Positions 7,111-15,810 of a DNA stretch of 64,000 nucleotides are shown one piece after another; position 1 is the stretch's first letter; every line of letters begins with the position of its first letter. The translations under genes were made by a program, and so were the position numbers. Under the pieces are notes generated by a model. It did not search any database. It saw only the letters and a program-made list of their open reading frames with translations, and was not told where the DNA came from. The stretch comes from Nocardia thailandica NBRC 100428. GTDB lineage: Bacteria > Actinomycetota > Actinomycetes > Mycobacteriales > Mycobacteriaceae. The stretch lies in contig NZ_BAGK01000224.1 in NCBI RefSeq assembly GCF_000308795.1, positions 108,588-172,587 on the forward strand, given 5' to 3'.

Positions 7111-8355
7111 ATGAATGTAGCGATCGCTTCAGAAACCCGGCGCGAGGTCGTGGTCACCGGATACGCCGCGACCACCGCGCTGGCCGACACCATGGACGAG
7201 ACCTGGTCGCTGCTGCGCGCGGGCCGCAGCGGCATCCGCGCGCTTCCCGCCGCGTTCCTGGACGACCACGACCTGCCCGTCCGCATCGGCGGCACGCTGA
7301 CCGCCTCGCCCGACGCCGGTCTCACGCGGGTCGAGCAGCGCAGGCACTCCTACGTCGAGCGGCTCGCGCTCACGCTGACCCGGCGGCTGTGGGCGTCCGC
7401 GGGCGCGCCCGAGGTCGACCCCGAGCGGCTCGCGGTGTCGGTCGGCACCGGGCTCGGCGGCGGCGACGCGCTGGTCGACGCGGTCGACGCGATGCGGGCG
7501 GGCGGGTACCGCAAGGTGTCGCCGCTGGCGGTACCCATGGTCATGCCGAACGGCCCCGCGGCGGTCGTCAGCCTGGAGATCGGCGCCCGGGCCGGGGCCT
7601 TCGCGCCGGTCTCGGCGTGTTCGTCGGGCTCGGAGGCCCTCGCGCAGGCGTGGCGGCTGATCGGCACCGGCGAGGCCGACATGGTCGTGGCGGGCGGGGT
7701 GGAGGGCCACATCCACGCGGTCCCGATCGCCGGTTTCGCCATGATGCGGGCGATGAGCACCCGCAACGACGAACCCGAACTCGCCTCCCGGCCGTTCGAC
7801 CGGGCCAGGGACGGCTTCGTCTTCGGGGAGGCGGGCGCGCTGATGATCCTCGAGTCCGCGGAGCACGCGCGCGCCCGCGGCGCGGAGGTCCACGGCCGGG
7901 TACTCGGCGCGGGCATCACCTCCGACGCCTTCCACATCGTGGCCTCCGACCCCGCGGGCACCGGCGCCGCCCGCGCCATGCGCACGGCGATCCGGAACGC
8001 GGGGCTGTCACCGGCCGACATCGGTCACGTGAACGCGCACGCCACGTCGACCTCCCTCGGCGACGCCTCGGAGGCGGCGGCGATCGCCGCCGTCGTCCCG
8101 CACGCCTCGGTCTACGCGCCGAAGTCCGCGCTCGGGCATTCGATCGGGGCCGTCGGCGCGCTCGAGTCCCTGCTGACCGTGCTCACCCTGCGCGACCGAA
8201 TCGTCCCGCCCACCCTCAATTTCGAGTCCGCCGATCCCGGCGTCGACCTCGACGTGGTGGCGGGCGCGGCGCGCGCCGAGCGCGCGGAGTACGCGGTCAG
8301 CAACTCGTTCGGCTTCGGCGGCCACAACGTCGCGCTGGCCTTCGGCCGCGCCTGA
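7111..8355 (+). CDS. KasA/FabF-type beta-ketoacyl-ACP synthase
   Basis: A 414-residue condensing enzyme. With ATG 7111 as start the catalytic residues fall at Cys170 (VSACSSGSEA), His310 (NAHATST), Lys338 and His343 (KSALGHSIGA), nearly the numbering of mycobacterial KasA (416 residues). Family members extend acyl-ACP by decarboxylative condensation with malonyl-ACP in the cytoplasmic FAS-II system. It is not next to acpM, kasB or fabD homologues, so it is a stand-alone synthase under TetR control, perhaps acting in a specialised acyl chain pathway. GTG or ATG codons upstream (7051 onward) would read through the operator and tetR promoter and are rejected. It ends four bases before the convergent VOC gene. 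Confidence 0.85.
   Translation: MNVAIASETRREVVVTGYAATTALADTMDETWSLLRAGRSGIRALPAAFLDDHDLPVRIGGTLTASPDAGLTRVEQRRHSYVERLALTLTRRLWASAGAPEVDPERLAVSVGTGLGGGDALVDAVDAMRAGGYRKVSPLAVPMVMPNGPAAVVSLEIGARAGAFAPVSACSSGSEALAQAWRLIGTGEADMVVAGGVEGHIHAVPIAGFAMMRAMSTRNDEPELASRPFDRARDGFVFGEAGALMILESAEHARARGAEVHGRVLGAGITSDAFHIVASDPAGTGAARAMRTAIRNAGLSPADIGHVNAHATSTSLGDASEAAAIAAVVPHASVYAPKSALGHSIGAVGALESLLTVLTLRDRIVPPTLNFESADPGVDLDVVAGAARAERAEYAVSNSFGFGGHNVALAFGRA
7116..7131. promoter_or_regulatory. TetR operator, copy 2
   Basis: TGTAGC-GATC-GCTTCA matches copy 1 in eleven of twelve arm bases. It falls just inside the chosen start of the ketosynthase gene, which would make binding a roadblock as well as a promoter block. 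Confidence 0.6.
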
Positions 8356-8359
8356 CGGT

Positions 8360-8767
8360 TCAGGCGCGGCTCGAGATCTGCTGCACCGCCCAGCCGTTGC
8401 CGTCGGGGTCGGAGAAGAACAAGAAGCCCACGTTGTCGAGCGGGTCGGGCACCGGGTTCCGGTTCTCGCCGAGCACCTGGATGTCGCCGATCTGCAGGCC
8501 CCTGGCCCGCAACTCGGCCTGCGCCCGTGTGATGTCGGGGACGACCAGCTGCAGACCCTGCAGCGATCCCGGCGGCATCGCGGGCACGGCGCCCTTGCCG
8601 ATGACGATGGAACAGCCCGATCCGGGCGGGGTCAGCTGCACGATGCGCGCGTCGTCGCCGAGCACGGTGTCGTGGTCGACGGCGAATCCCAGGATCCGCG
8701 CGTAGAAATCCTTGGCCCGGTCGATGTCCGACACGGGCACGATCACGACTTCCAGGGTCCAGTTCAT
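8360..8767 (-). CDS. VOC (glyoxalase/bleomycin resistance-type) protein
   Basis: A 135-residue protein with one vicinal-oxygen-chelate module pair: N-terminal LEVVIVPVSDIDRAKDFYARILGF and C-terminal NVGFLFFSDPDGNGWAVQQI. The DPDGN-type turn followed by a buried strand is typical. The family includes metal-dependent dioxygenases, isomerases and antibiotic-binding proteins; here no substrate can be assigned. The start at ATG 8767 has a GAGCGAGG stretch upstream. It lies 37 bases downstream of the TetR gene on the same strand and may be transcribed with it. Confidence 0.8.
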   Translation of the reverse strand: MNWTLEVVIVPVSDIDRAKDFYARILGFAVDHDTVLGDDARIVQLTPPGSGCSIVIGKGAVPAMPPGSLQGLQLVVPDITRAQAELRARGLQIGDIQVLGENRNPVPDPLDNVGFLFFSDPDGNGWAVQQISSRA

Positions 8768-8804
8768 CGATGCCTCGCTCCGGCTCGGCCCCCCGGCGGC
8801 CATC

Positions 8805-9452
8805 CTACGGACGGCGCTCCCAACGGAAGGCGAACTCGTCGGCCCGCGGGGCGGGTCCGGGAAGCCCCTCCTCGCCGGAGAGCCCGGCGATCATGACGGC
8901 CAGCAGCCGGCGGCGCAGTTCCCCGGTGCGCCGCGCGTCGGGCACCGACACCGCGGCGCAGGCCTCGAGCACCAGGCTCAGGTCGGTGGCGTTGACCTCC
9001 GGCCGGAGCCTGCCGGTGGCGTGCGCGCGGCGCACCAGTTCCTCGGTGACCTCGGCGGCGTGGACGACGTCGGGCACGATCGTCTCGTCCGGGGTGAAGG
9101 TGCCCGCCAGGTGCACGGTCAGCGAGTGGACGTCGGCCTCGACGACGCGTTCCAGGAAGCCGACCAGGCCCTGCCATCCGTCCGAATCCTCCAGCGCCGC
9201 ATCGGCTTCGGCGTTGTAGCGGCGCAGGCCCTGGTGGCAGAGCGTGCGCAGCAACGCCTCCTTGCTCGGATACCGCCGGTAGAGCGCGCTGATACCGACC
9301 CCCGCCCGCTCGGCCACCGCCGCGATGGGCGCCCCCGGGTCGGCGAGGAACACCGCGCGGGCCGCCTCGAGGATGAGCCCGTCGTTGCGGGCGGCCTGCG
9401 CCTTGCGCCCCGGCAACCGGGGCTGATCTGCGGTTTCGATCTTCTCGGACAT
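8805..9452 (-). CDS. TetR-family repressor of the epoxide hydrolase gene
   Basis: A 215-residue TetR regulator with the HTH at about residues 22-64 (ILEAARAVFLADPGAPIAAVAERAGVGISALYRRYPSKEALL). It is divergent from the epoxide hydrolase gene across an 87-base gap that contains two related inverted repeats and the promoter, so control of the hydrolase and of itself is a strong inference. The inducer is probably a hydrophobic epoxide or its precursor, but nothing in the sequence proves that. Confidence 0.87.
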   Translation of the reverse strand: MSEKIETADQPRLPGRKAQAARNDGLILEAARAVFLADPGAPIAAVAERAGVGISALYRRYPSKEALLRTLCHQGLRRYNAEADAALEDSDGWQGLVGFLERVVEADVHSLTVHLAGTFTPDETIVPDVVHAAEVTEELVRRAHATGRLRPEVNATDLSLVLEACAAVSVPDARRTGELRRRLLAVMIAGLSGEEGLPGPAPRADEFAFRWERRP

Positions 9453-9468
9453 GACTTCAGCATACCAC

Positions 9469-9498
9469 TTGAAACGGAATGATCCGTTCTGTTAGAGT
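9469..9498 (+). promoter_or_regulatory. Promoter of the epoxide hydrolase gene
   Basis: TTGAAA (9469-9474) and TAGAGT (9493-9498) are 18 bases apart. The spacer contains operator copy 1, so repressor binding would block polymerase directly. Confidence 0.55.
9473..9488. promoter_or_regulatory. TetR operator, copy 1 (epoxide hydrolase promoter)
   Basis: AACGGA-ATGA-TCCGTT is a perfect inverted repeat lying between the -35 and -10 boxes. Confidence 0.7.
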
Positions 9499-9506
9499 TT
9501 GAACAG

Positions 9507-9522
9507 AACGAAGCATTCCGTT
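9507..9522. promoter_or_regulatory. TetR operator, copy 2 (epoxide hydrolase leader)
   Basis: AACGAA-GCAT-TCCGTT matches copy 1 with one changed arm base. The centres are 34 bases apart, and this copy ends just before the AAGGAG ribosome binding site at 9527-9532. Confidence 0.65.
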
Positions 9523-9539
9523 TCACAAGGAGAGATTCG

Positions 9540-10676
9540 ATGAGCACCGTCACCCCCTTCCGCGTCGACATCCCCCAGTCCCGGCTCGACGATCTCGCCG
9601 ACCGCCTCCGCCGCGCCCTGTGGCCCGACGAGCTGCCCGGCGTCGGCGACGCCTACGGCGTGCCCGCGGGCCGCGTCCGCGAGCTGACGCGGTACTGGCT
9701 CGAGGAGTTCGACTGGCGCGCCGTCGAATCCGAGCTCAACGCACACCCGCAGTTCACCACCGAGATCGACGGCGAGACCATCCACTTCCTGCACGTGCGG
9801 TCCTCCCGCCCGGACGCGACGCCGGTGATCCTCACCCACGGCTGGCCGGGTTCGATCGTCGAATACCTCGACGTCATCGGCCCGCTCACCGAGCCGGAGT
9901 CGCCCTCGGACCCCGCCTTCCACGTGGTCGTCCCCTCACTGCCCGGCTTCGGCTTCTCCGGACCCACCCGCAGCACCGGCTGGAACCGCTACCGCACCGC
10001 GAAGGCGTGGGCCGAGCTCATGGCGCGACTCGGTTACGAGCGCTACGGCGCCATCGGCAACGACGGCGGCTCCATGGTCTCCCCCGAGATCGGCCGCCAC
10101 GACCCGGAGCACGTGATCGGCGTGCACGTCACCCAGCTGTTCTCCTTCCCCTCGGGCGACCCGGCCGAGTTCGAGGGCCTGTCCGAGGCGGACATGGCCG
10201 CGCTGGGCCACCTGCAGTGGTTCCACGAGAACAAGATGGCGTTCAACACCCTGCACAGCCAGCAGCCGCAGACCATCGCCTACGCCCTGGCGGACTCCCC
10301 CGTCGGCCTGCTCGGCTGGAACGCCCAGCTGTTCGGCGAGTCCCTCGACCCGCGCTTCGTCATCGCCAACGTGGCGATCTACTGGCTGACCGGCACCGCG
10401 GGCTCGTCGCTGCGCTTCTACTACGAGGACGCCCACGCCGCCGAGCACCCGGCCGAGCCGACCACGACGCCGACCGCCCTCGCCATGTTCGCCGGGGACT
10501 TCCAGTCGATCCGCCGCTTCGCCGAGCGCGATCACAAGAACATCGTGCGCTGGAACGCCTACGACACCGGGTCGGCCGCGGGCGGCGCGAACGACGCGGC
10601 GGGTCACTACGCCGCGCACGAGGCGCCCGAGGTCCTCGTCGCGGACATCCGGGAGTTCTTCGCCGGCCTGGCGTGA
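9540..10676 (+). CDS. Epoxide hydrolase (EHN-type alpha/beta hydrolase)
   Basis: A 378-residue soluble alpha/beta hydrolase with the N-terminal epoxide hydrolase (EHN) lid region (residues about 5-110). The oxyanion motif HGWPGS is at 100-105 and the nucleophile elbow GNDGG places the catalytic Asp at residue 175, as expected for epoxide hydrolases, which open epoxides to diols. The C-terminal HYAAHEAPE contains the likely catalytic His. A clear AAGGAG precedes the ATG. The divergent TetR and paired operators indicate substrate-induced expression for detoxification or catabolism of epoxides. Juvenile-hormone-type or microsomal-like specificity cannot be distinguished. Confidence 0.9.
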   Translation: MSTVTPFRVDIPQSRLDDLADRLRRALWPDELPGVGDAYGVPAGRVRELTRYWLEEFDWRAVESELNAHPQFTTEIDGETIHFLHVRSSRPDATPVILTHGWPGSIVEYLDVIGPLTEPESPSDPAFHVVVPSLPGFGFSGPTRSTGWNRYRTAKAWAELMARLGYERYGAIGNDGGSMVSPEIGRHDPEHVIGVHVTQLFSFPSGDPAEFEGLSEADMAALGHLQWFHENKMAFNTLHSQQPQTIAYALADSPVGLLGWNAQLFGESLDPRFVIANVAIYWLTGTAGSSLRFYYEDAHAAEHPAEPTTTPTALAMFAGDFQSIRRFAERDHKNIVRWNAYDTGSAAGGANDAAGHYAAHEAPEVLVADIREFFAGLA

Positions 10677-10811
10677 ACGATCGGGCCGGCACACACCGCG
10701 GCCCGCCCGGAACCCGCCGCGGCCCACGCTCCCCTCATCGGCGCGTGGGACGCGGCGCGCCCCTGTCGAATCATGCACCAGCCCAGGATGTTACGTGCCA
10801 GTACCATCGAA

Positions 10812-11960
<1,149 letters not shown>

Positions 11961-11965
11961 CAGTT

Positions 11966-11984
11966 AATGATAATGGTTTTCATT
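11966..11984. promoter_or_regulatory. Zur-like operator over the CobW promoter
   Basis: AATGATAATGGTTTTCATT is an AT-rich imperfect palindrome resembling actinobacterial Zur boxes of the TGAAAATGATTTTCA type. It stands out in 70 percent GC sequence and covers the -10 (TATCAT, 11973-11968 on the minus strand). Zinc-loaded Zur would therefore repress. Confidence 0.75.
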
Positions 11985-12025
11985 TGCCCTGCGCGGCTGG
12001 GTCCGCCCGGAACCCGGCCCGGCCG

Positions 12026-12038
12026 TAGGGTGGTCGGC
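12026..12038 (+). promoter_or_regulatory. -10 box for leaderless thiD
   Basis: TAGGGT at 12026-12031, seven bases before GTG 12039, with no ribosome binding site. It decides the start of thiD. Confidence 0.55.
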
Positions 12039-12887
12039 GTGAAACTGCTTCCGCTGACCCCCGACGGCCGGACCCCCGTGCGCGCGCTGACCATCGCGGG
12101 CACCGATTCCGGCGGCGGCGCCGGCATCCAGGCCGACTCGCGCACGATGGCGCTGTGCGGCGTGCACGCCTGCGTCGCGGTGGCCGCGGTGACGGTGCAG
12201 AACTCGGTGGGCGTCAGCGCGTTCCACGAGATCCCGCCGGAGATCGTGGCCGGCCAGATCCGCACGGTGGTCACCGACATCGGCATCGGCGCGGCCAAGA
12301 CCGGCATGCTCGCCTCCACCGCGATCATCACCGCGGTCGCCGAGACCTGCCGCGACCTCGGCATCGGGCGCGACGGGGACATCCCGCTGGTGGTCGACCC
12401 GGTCGCCGCCTCCATGCACGGCGACCCGCTGCTGCACGAGGAGGCCCTCGACGCCGTGCGGCACACCCTGTTCCCGCTGGCCACCGTGGTCACGCCGAAT
12501 CTCGACGAGGTCCGGCTGATCACCGGCATCCAGGTGGTCGACGACGCGACCGCGCGCAAGGCCGCCGAGGCGCTGCACGCGCTCGGCCCGCGCTGGGCCA
12601 TCGTGAAGGGCGGACACCTGCGGTCCTCGCAGTACAGCACCGACCTGCTCTACGACGGCGAGACCTTCCGCGAGTTCACCGCGCCGCGCATCGCCACCGG
12701 CAACGACCACGGCGGCGGCGACACCCTGGCCGCGGCCCTCACCTGCGCGCTGGCCAACGGCTACACCGTGCCCGACGCGCTCACGTTCGCCAAGGAGTGG
12801 ACCTACCACTGCCTGGCCGCCTCCTACGACCTCGGCGCGGGCCACGGGCCGGTCTCCCCGCTGTGGCGGTTGCATTCCGCCCACTGA
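12039..12887 (+). CDS. thiD: Hydroxymethylpyrimidine/phosphomethylpyrimidine kinase
   Basis: A 282-residue ribokinase-fold kinase that phosphorylates HMP and HMP-P in the pyrimidine branch of thiamine synthesis. The N-terminal ALTIAGTDSGGGAGIQAD motif (about residues 16-33) binds substrate; the VVDPVAASMHG stretch and the C-terminal GGGDTLAAALTCALA anion hole are typical. The GTG at 12039 is preferred over an earlier ATG at 11967 because of the leaderless -10 and because the extra 24 residues would run through the Zur box. It stands alone, away from thiE/O/S/G later in the window. A pyridoxine kinase is the main alternative, but the GTDSGGGAG signature favours ThiD. Confidence 0.88.
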   Translation: MKLLPLTPDGRTPVRALTIAGTDSGGGAGIQADSRTMALCGVHACVAVAAVTVQNSVGVSAFHEIPPEIVAGQIRTVVTDIGIGAAKTGMLASTAIITAVAETCRDLGIGRDGDIPLVVDPVAASMHGDPLLHEEALDAVRHTLFPLATVVTPNLDEVRLITGIQVVDDATARKAAEALHALGPRWAIVKGGHLRSSQYSTDLLYDGETFREFTAPRIATGNDHGGGDTLAAALTCALANGYTVPDALTFAKEWTYHCLAASYDLGAGHGPVSPLWRLHSAH

Positions 12888-13008
12888 GCGGGAGTGGCGC
12901 CGCGTTTCTGTCGGTGTCCGGGTCCATACTGGGGACGTCGCAAACACCGCCGGTCCCGACGACGCGGCCGGCGAGAACAACGGAGTTCGCGTGCGCGCGG
13001 CGACAACT

Positions 13009-13734
13009 CTAGAGCGCGGAAACCGCCTCGCGCAGCGGCCGGTCCAAGTCGACGGCGATCCCGTTGGCCCGCCCGTGCGCGACCACCAGCGCCGAGATGC
13101 TCTGCGTCAGATAGTCGACGAAGGCGTCCTCCGACATCACCGACGACTCCCGCAGATTCGCGCCGAGCCACCAGTCGGTGGCCGAGGCCACCGCGCCGAA
13201 GGCGGTGTAGTTGGCCAGCTCGAGCCCGGCCACGTCGGCCTGGTCGCCCGGGATCAGGCCGACCATGAATTCGGCCGCGCGGCGCGCGGATTGGCGCGCC
13301 GACTGCAGCGCCCGCTCGCTCTCGCGCGCCTGCTGGGTGAAGTGGCTGTGCAGCATGAAGCGGAACACGTTGGGGTGCTCGCAGATCACCGTGACGTACT
13401 CGGCGGCCGCCCGGCGCAGCAGTTCGGCGACGGTGTCGTCGGTGAGGTCCATGCCGCCGAGCAGCTTCATCCACAGCAGGTCGCGCAGCCGGTCCACGAT
13501 GGCGTTGTAGAGGTCGGTCTTGTCCTCGAAGTGCCGGTACAGCTTGGGCTTGGCCGCGCCCGCCTCGCGCGCGATGTCGCCCATGCTGACATCGGGCCCG
13601 ACCCGGTCGAGCGCCCGGAAGGCCGCGTCGACGAATTCGGCGCGCACCTTCAGCCGGTGTTCGCGCCACCGCTCGGTCCGCGCGTCGACACGACGACCCG
13701 GCGCCCTCTCTACCGTCCGGGAACCTCGCGTCAC
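13009..13734 (-). CDS. TetR-family regulator
   Basis: A 241-residue TetR-type regulator. The HTH occupies about residues 28-72 (FVDAAFRALDRVGPDVSMGDIAREAGAAKPKLYRHFEDKTDLY). The GTG start at 13734 is chosen because TACTAT sits seven bases upstream on the minus strand, giving a leaderless message; a longer frame to 13872 has no such support. The C-terminal domain is larger than average and contains WWLGANLRE, as in regulators of fatty-acid or lipid genes. The neighbours are thiD (convergent) and a methyltransferase (divergent), so the target is unclear. Confidence 0.85.
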   Translation of the reverse strand: MTRGSRTVERAPGRRVDARTERWREHRLKVRAEFVDAAFRALDRVGPDVSMGDIAREAGAAKPKLYRHFEDKTDLYNAIVDRLRDLLWMKLLGGMDLTDDTVAELLRRAAAEYVTVICEHPNVFRFMLHSHFTQQARESERALQSARQSARRAAEFMVGLIPGDQADVAGLELANYTAFGAVASATDWWLGANLRESSVMSEDAFVDYLTQSISALVVAHGRANGIAVDLDRPLREAVSAL

Positions 13735-13747
13735 GTTCCGGATAGTA
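13735..13747 (-). promoter_or_regulatory. -10 box for the leaderless tetR gene
   Basis: TACTAT on the minus strand at 13747-13742, seven bases before GTG 13734. Confidence 0.55.
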
Positions 13748-13886
13748 CCGCCGGGCCCGGCGTGACCGCCGTCGCATGCCACCGGCCCGCCCGCGACGGG
13801 CGGCGATTGCCGAATCAGCAACAAAACTTGCCAATCCACGATCCGCGCGCGCACCCTGGGGACAACCGACACCGCAGGAGGAACGA

Positions 13887-14522
13887 ATGAGCGAGCCGAC
13901 CACCACCGCCGAGGAATTCTGGGAGGGCTTCTACGGCGACCGCGAACAGGTCTGGACCGGCAACCCCAACCCGCTGCTGGTCCGCGAGGTCCCCGGGCTC
14001 ACCCCCGGCACCGCGCTCGACCTGGGCTGCGGCGAGGGCGCCGACGCCATCTGGCTGGCGCACCAGGGCTGGCAGGTCACCGGCGTCGACGTCTCCTCGG
14101 TCGCGCTCACCCGGGCCGCCGCCCGCGCGCAGGCCGACGGCGTCACGGTCACCTGGCGCCGCCACGACCTGTTGCACGACTTCCCCGAGGGCACCTTCGA
14201 CCTGGTCACCGCCCAGTTCCTGCACTCGCCGGTCGAGCGCTCCGGCGAACGCGACCAGATCCTCGCGAGCGCCGCCGCCGCGGTCGCCCCCGGCGGCCGC
14301 CTGCTCATCGGCGGCCACGCCGGCTGGCCGAGCTGGGTCACCGAACCGCCGCACATCGCCGAGTTCCCGACCATCGAGCAGGTCCTCGACCGCCTCGCCC
14401 TCGGCGCCGACTGGACGGTCGAGACCGCCGAACTCGTCGAGCGCCCGTCCACCAGCCCCGACGGCGTGGAGGGCACCCGCGCCGACAGCATCATCCGCCT
14501 GCGCCGCGGGACTCCCAGCTAG
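13887..14522 (+). CDS. Class I SAM-dependent methyltransferase
   Basis: A 211-residue Rossmann methyltransferase. Motif I LDLGCGEGADAIWLA (about residues 40-54) binds SAM, followed by VTGVDVSSVAL (acidic residue for the ribose) and a late APGGRLLIGGH post-motif. The N-terminal FWEGFYGDREQVWTGNPNPLL resembles the tellurite/thiol methyltransferase (TehB/TPMT-like) group, so methylation of a small toxic molecule is possible. GCAGGAGGAA precedes ATG 13887 at good spacing, which rules out the earlier frame from 13776. Substrate is unknown. Confidence 0.87.
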   Translation: MSEPTTTAEEFWEGFYGDREQVWTGNPNPLLVREVPGLTPGTALDLGCGEGADAIWLAHQGWQVTGVDVSSVALTRAAARAQADGVTVTWRRHDLLHDFPEGTFDLVTAQFLHSPVERSGERDQILASAAAAVAPGGRLLIGGHAGWPSWVTEPPHIAEFPTIEQVLDRLALGADWTVETAELVERPSTSPDGVEGTRADSIIRLRRGTPS

Positions 14523-14574
14523 TTCACAGCGGGGGCCCAGCCGGGTGGGAGGCCCGCGGCCGAGGGTGGTCGCC

Positions 14575-15810
14575 ATGACCGAGACCGACATCGCGGCCGC
14601 GCCGATCTCAGCGGCGGTCGAACGGCCACCCGTCCTCGACGTGGTGATCCCCGTATACAACGAAGAGACCGACCTCGGCCTGTGTGTCCGCAGGCTGCAC
14701 GACTACCTGAACTCCGGCTTCCCGTTCACGGCGCGGATCACCGTCGCCGACAACGCCAGCACCGACGCGACCCTCGAGATCGCGCACCTGCTGGCCGGCG
14801 AACTCGACGGCGTCCGCGTGCTGCACCTGGACCGCAAGGGCCGCGGCCGGGCCCTGCGCGCGGCCTGGGAGGCGTCCGACGCCGCGGTCGTCGCCTATAT
14901 GGACGTCGACCTGTCCACCGATCTGGACGCGCTGCTGCCGCTGGTCGCGCCACTGATCTCCGGGCACTCGGACCTGGCCATCGGCACCCGCCTCGACGCC
15001 GCGTCCCGGGTGGTGCGCGGGCCCAAGCGCGAGATCATCTCCCGCTGCTACAACCTGCTGCTGAAGGCCTCGCTGCGGGCCCACTTCTCCGACGCGCAGT
15101 GCGGGTTCAAGGCCATCCGCGGCGACGTCGCCCGTCGGCTGCTGCCGCTGGTGCAGGACGGTGAGTGGTTCTTCGACACCGAACTGCTCGTCCTGGCCGA
15201 GCGGGCGGGCCTGCGCATCCACGAGGTGCCGGTCGACTGGATCGACGATCCCGACAGCCGCGTCGACATCGTCGACACCGCCCGCAAGGACCTGCTCGGC
15301 ATCGGCCGCCTCACCCGCGCGCTCGCCACCGGCGCCCTGCCCCTGGACGAGCTGCGACGCAGCGTCGGCCGGGAGCCGCTGGTGCCCGGGGTGCCGCTGG
15401 GCATGGTCGGCCAGGCGGTGCGGTTCGGGATCGTCGGTGTCGCCTCGACGCTGGCCTACGTGCTGCTGTATCTGCTGATCCAGCCGATGCTCGGCGCCCA
15501 GGGCGCGAATCTGGCCGCGCTGCTGATCACCGCGATCGGGAACACTGCGGCGAACCGCGCCTTCACCTTCGGGGTGCGCGGGCCCGCCGGGGCCGTGGCG
15601 CACCAGTTCCAGGGCCTGGTGATCTTCGCGGTCGGGCTGCTCATGACCAGCGGCTCGCTGTTCGCCCTGCACCGCTGGCTCCCCGACGCCGCCGTCCACG
15701 TCGAGCTCGCGGTGCTGATCGTCGCCAACCTCCTGGCCACGCTGACCCGCTTCGTCGGCCTGCGCTGGGTGTTCCGGGACGCGGGCGCGCGGGCGGAGGC
15801 CGCTCGGTGA
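14575..15810 (+). CDS. GT2 glycosyltransferase fused to a GtrA-like flippase domain
   Basis: A 411-residue membrane protein. The N-terminal GT-A domain (about residues 20-250) resembles dolichol-/polyprenyl-phosphate sugar synthases: VVIPVYNEE, NASTDAT and the catalytic YMDVDLSTD with a DxD. The C-terminal part (about 275-405) has four hydrophobic helices of the GtrA family. This combination makes a polyprenyl-phosphate-linked sugar and may flip it outward. It overlaps the GT39 gene by a GTGA, the same arrangement as ykcC-ykcB of Bacillus, so it probably supplies the lipid-linked sugar donor for the next enzyme. Confidence 0.88.
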   Translation: MTETDIAAAPISAAVERPPVLDVVIPVYNEETDLGLCVRRLHDYLNSGFPFTARITVADNASTDATLEIAHLLAGELDGVRVLHLDRKGRGRALRAAWEASDAAVVAYMDVDLSTDLDALLPLVAPLISGHSDLAIGTRLDAASRVVRGPKREIISRCYNLLLKASLRAHFSDAQCGFKAIRGDVARRLLPLVQDGEWFFDTELLVLAERAGLRIHEVPVDWIDDPDSRVDIVDTARKDLLGIGRLTRALATGALPLDELRRSVGREPLVPGVPLGMVGQAVRFGIVGVASTLAYVLLYLLIQPMLGAQGANLAALLITAIGNTAANRAFTFGVRGPAGAVAHQFQGLVIFAVGLLMTSGSLFALHRWLPDAAVHVELAVLIVANLLATLTRFVGLRWVFRDAGARAEAAR

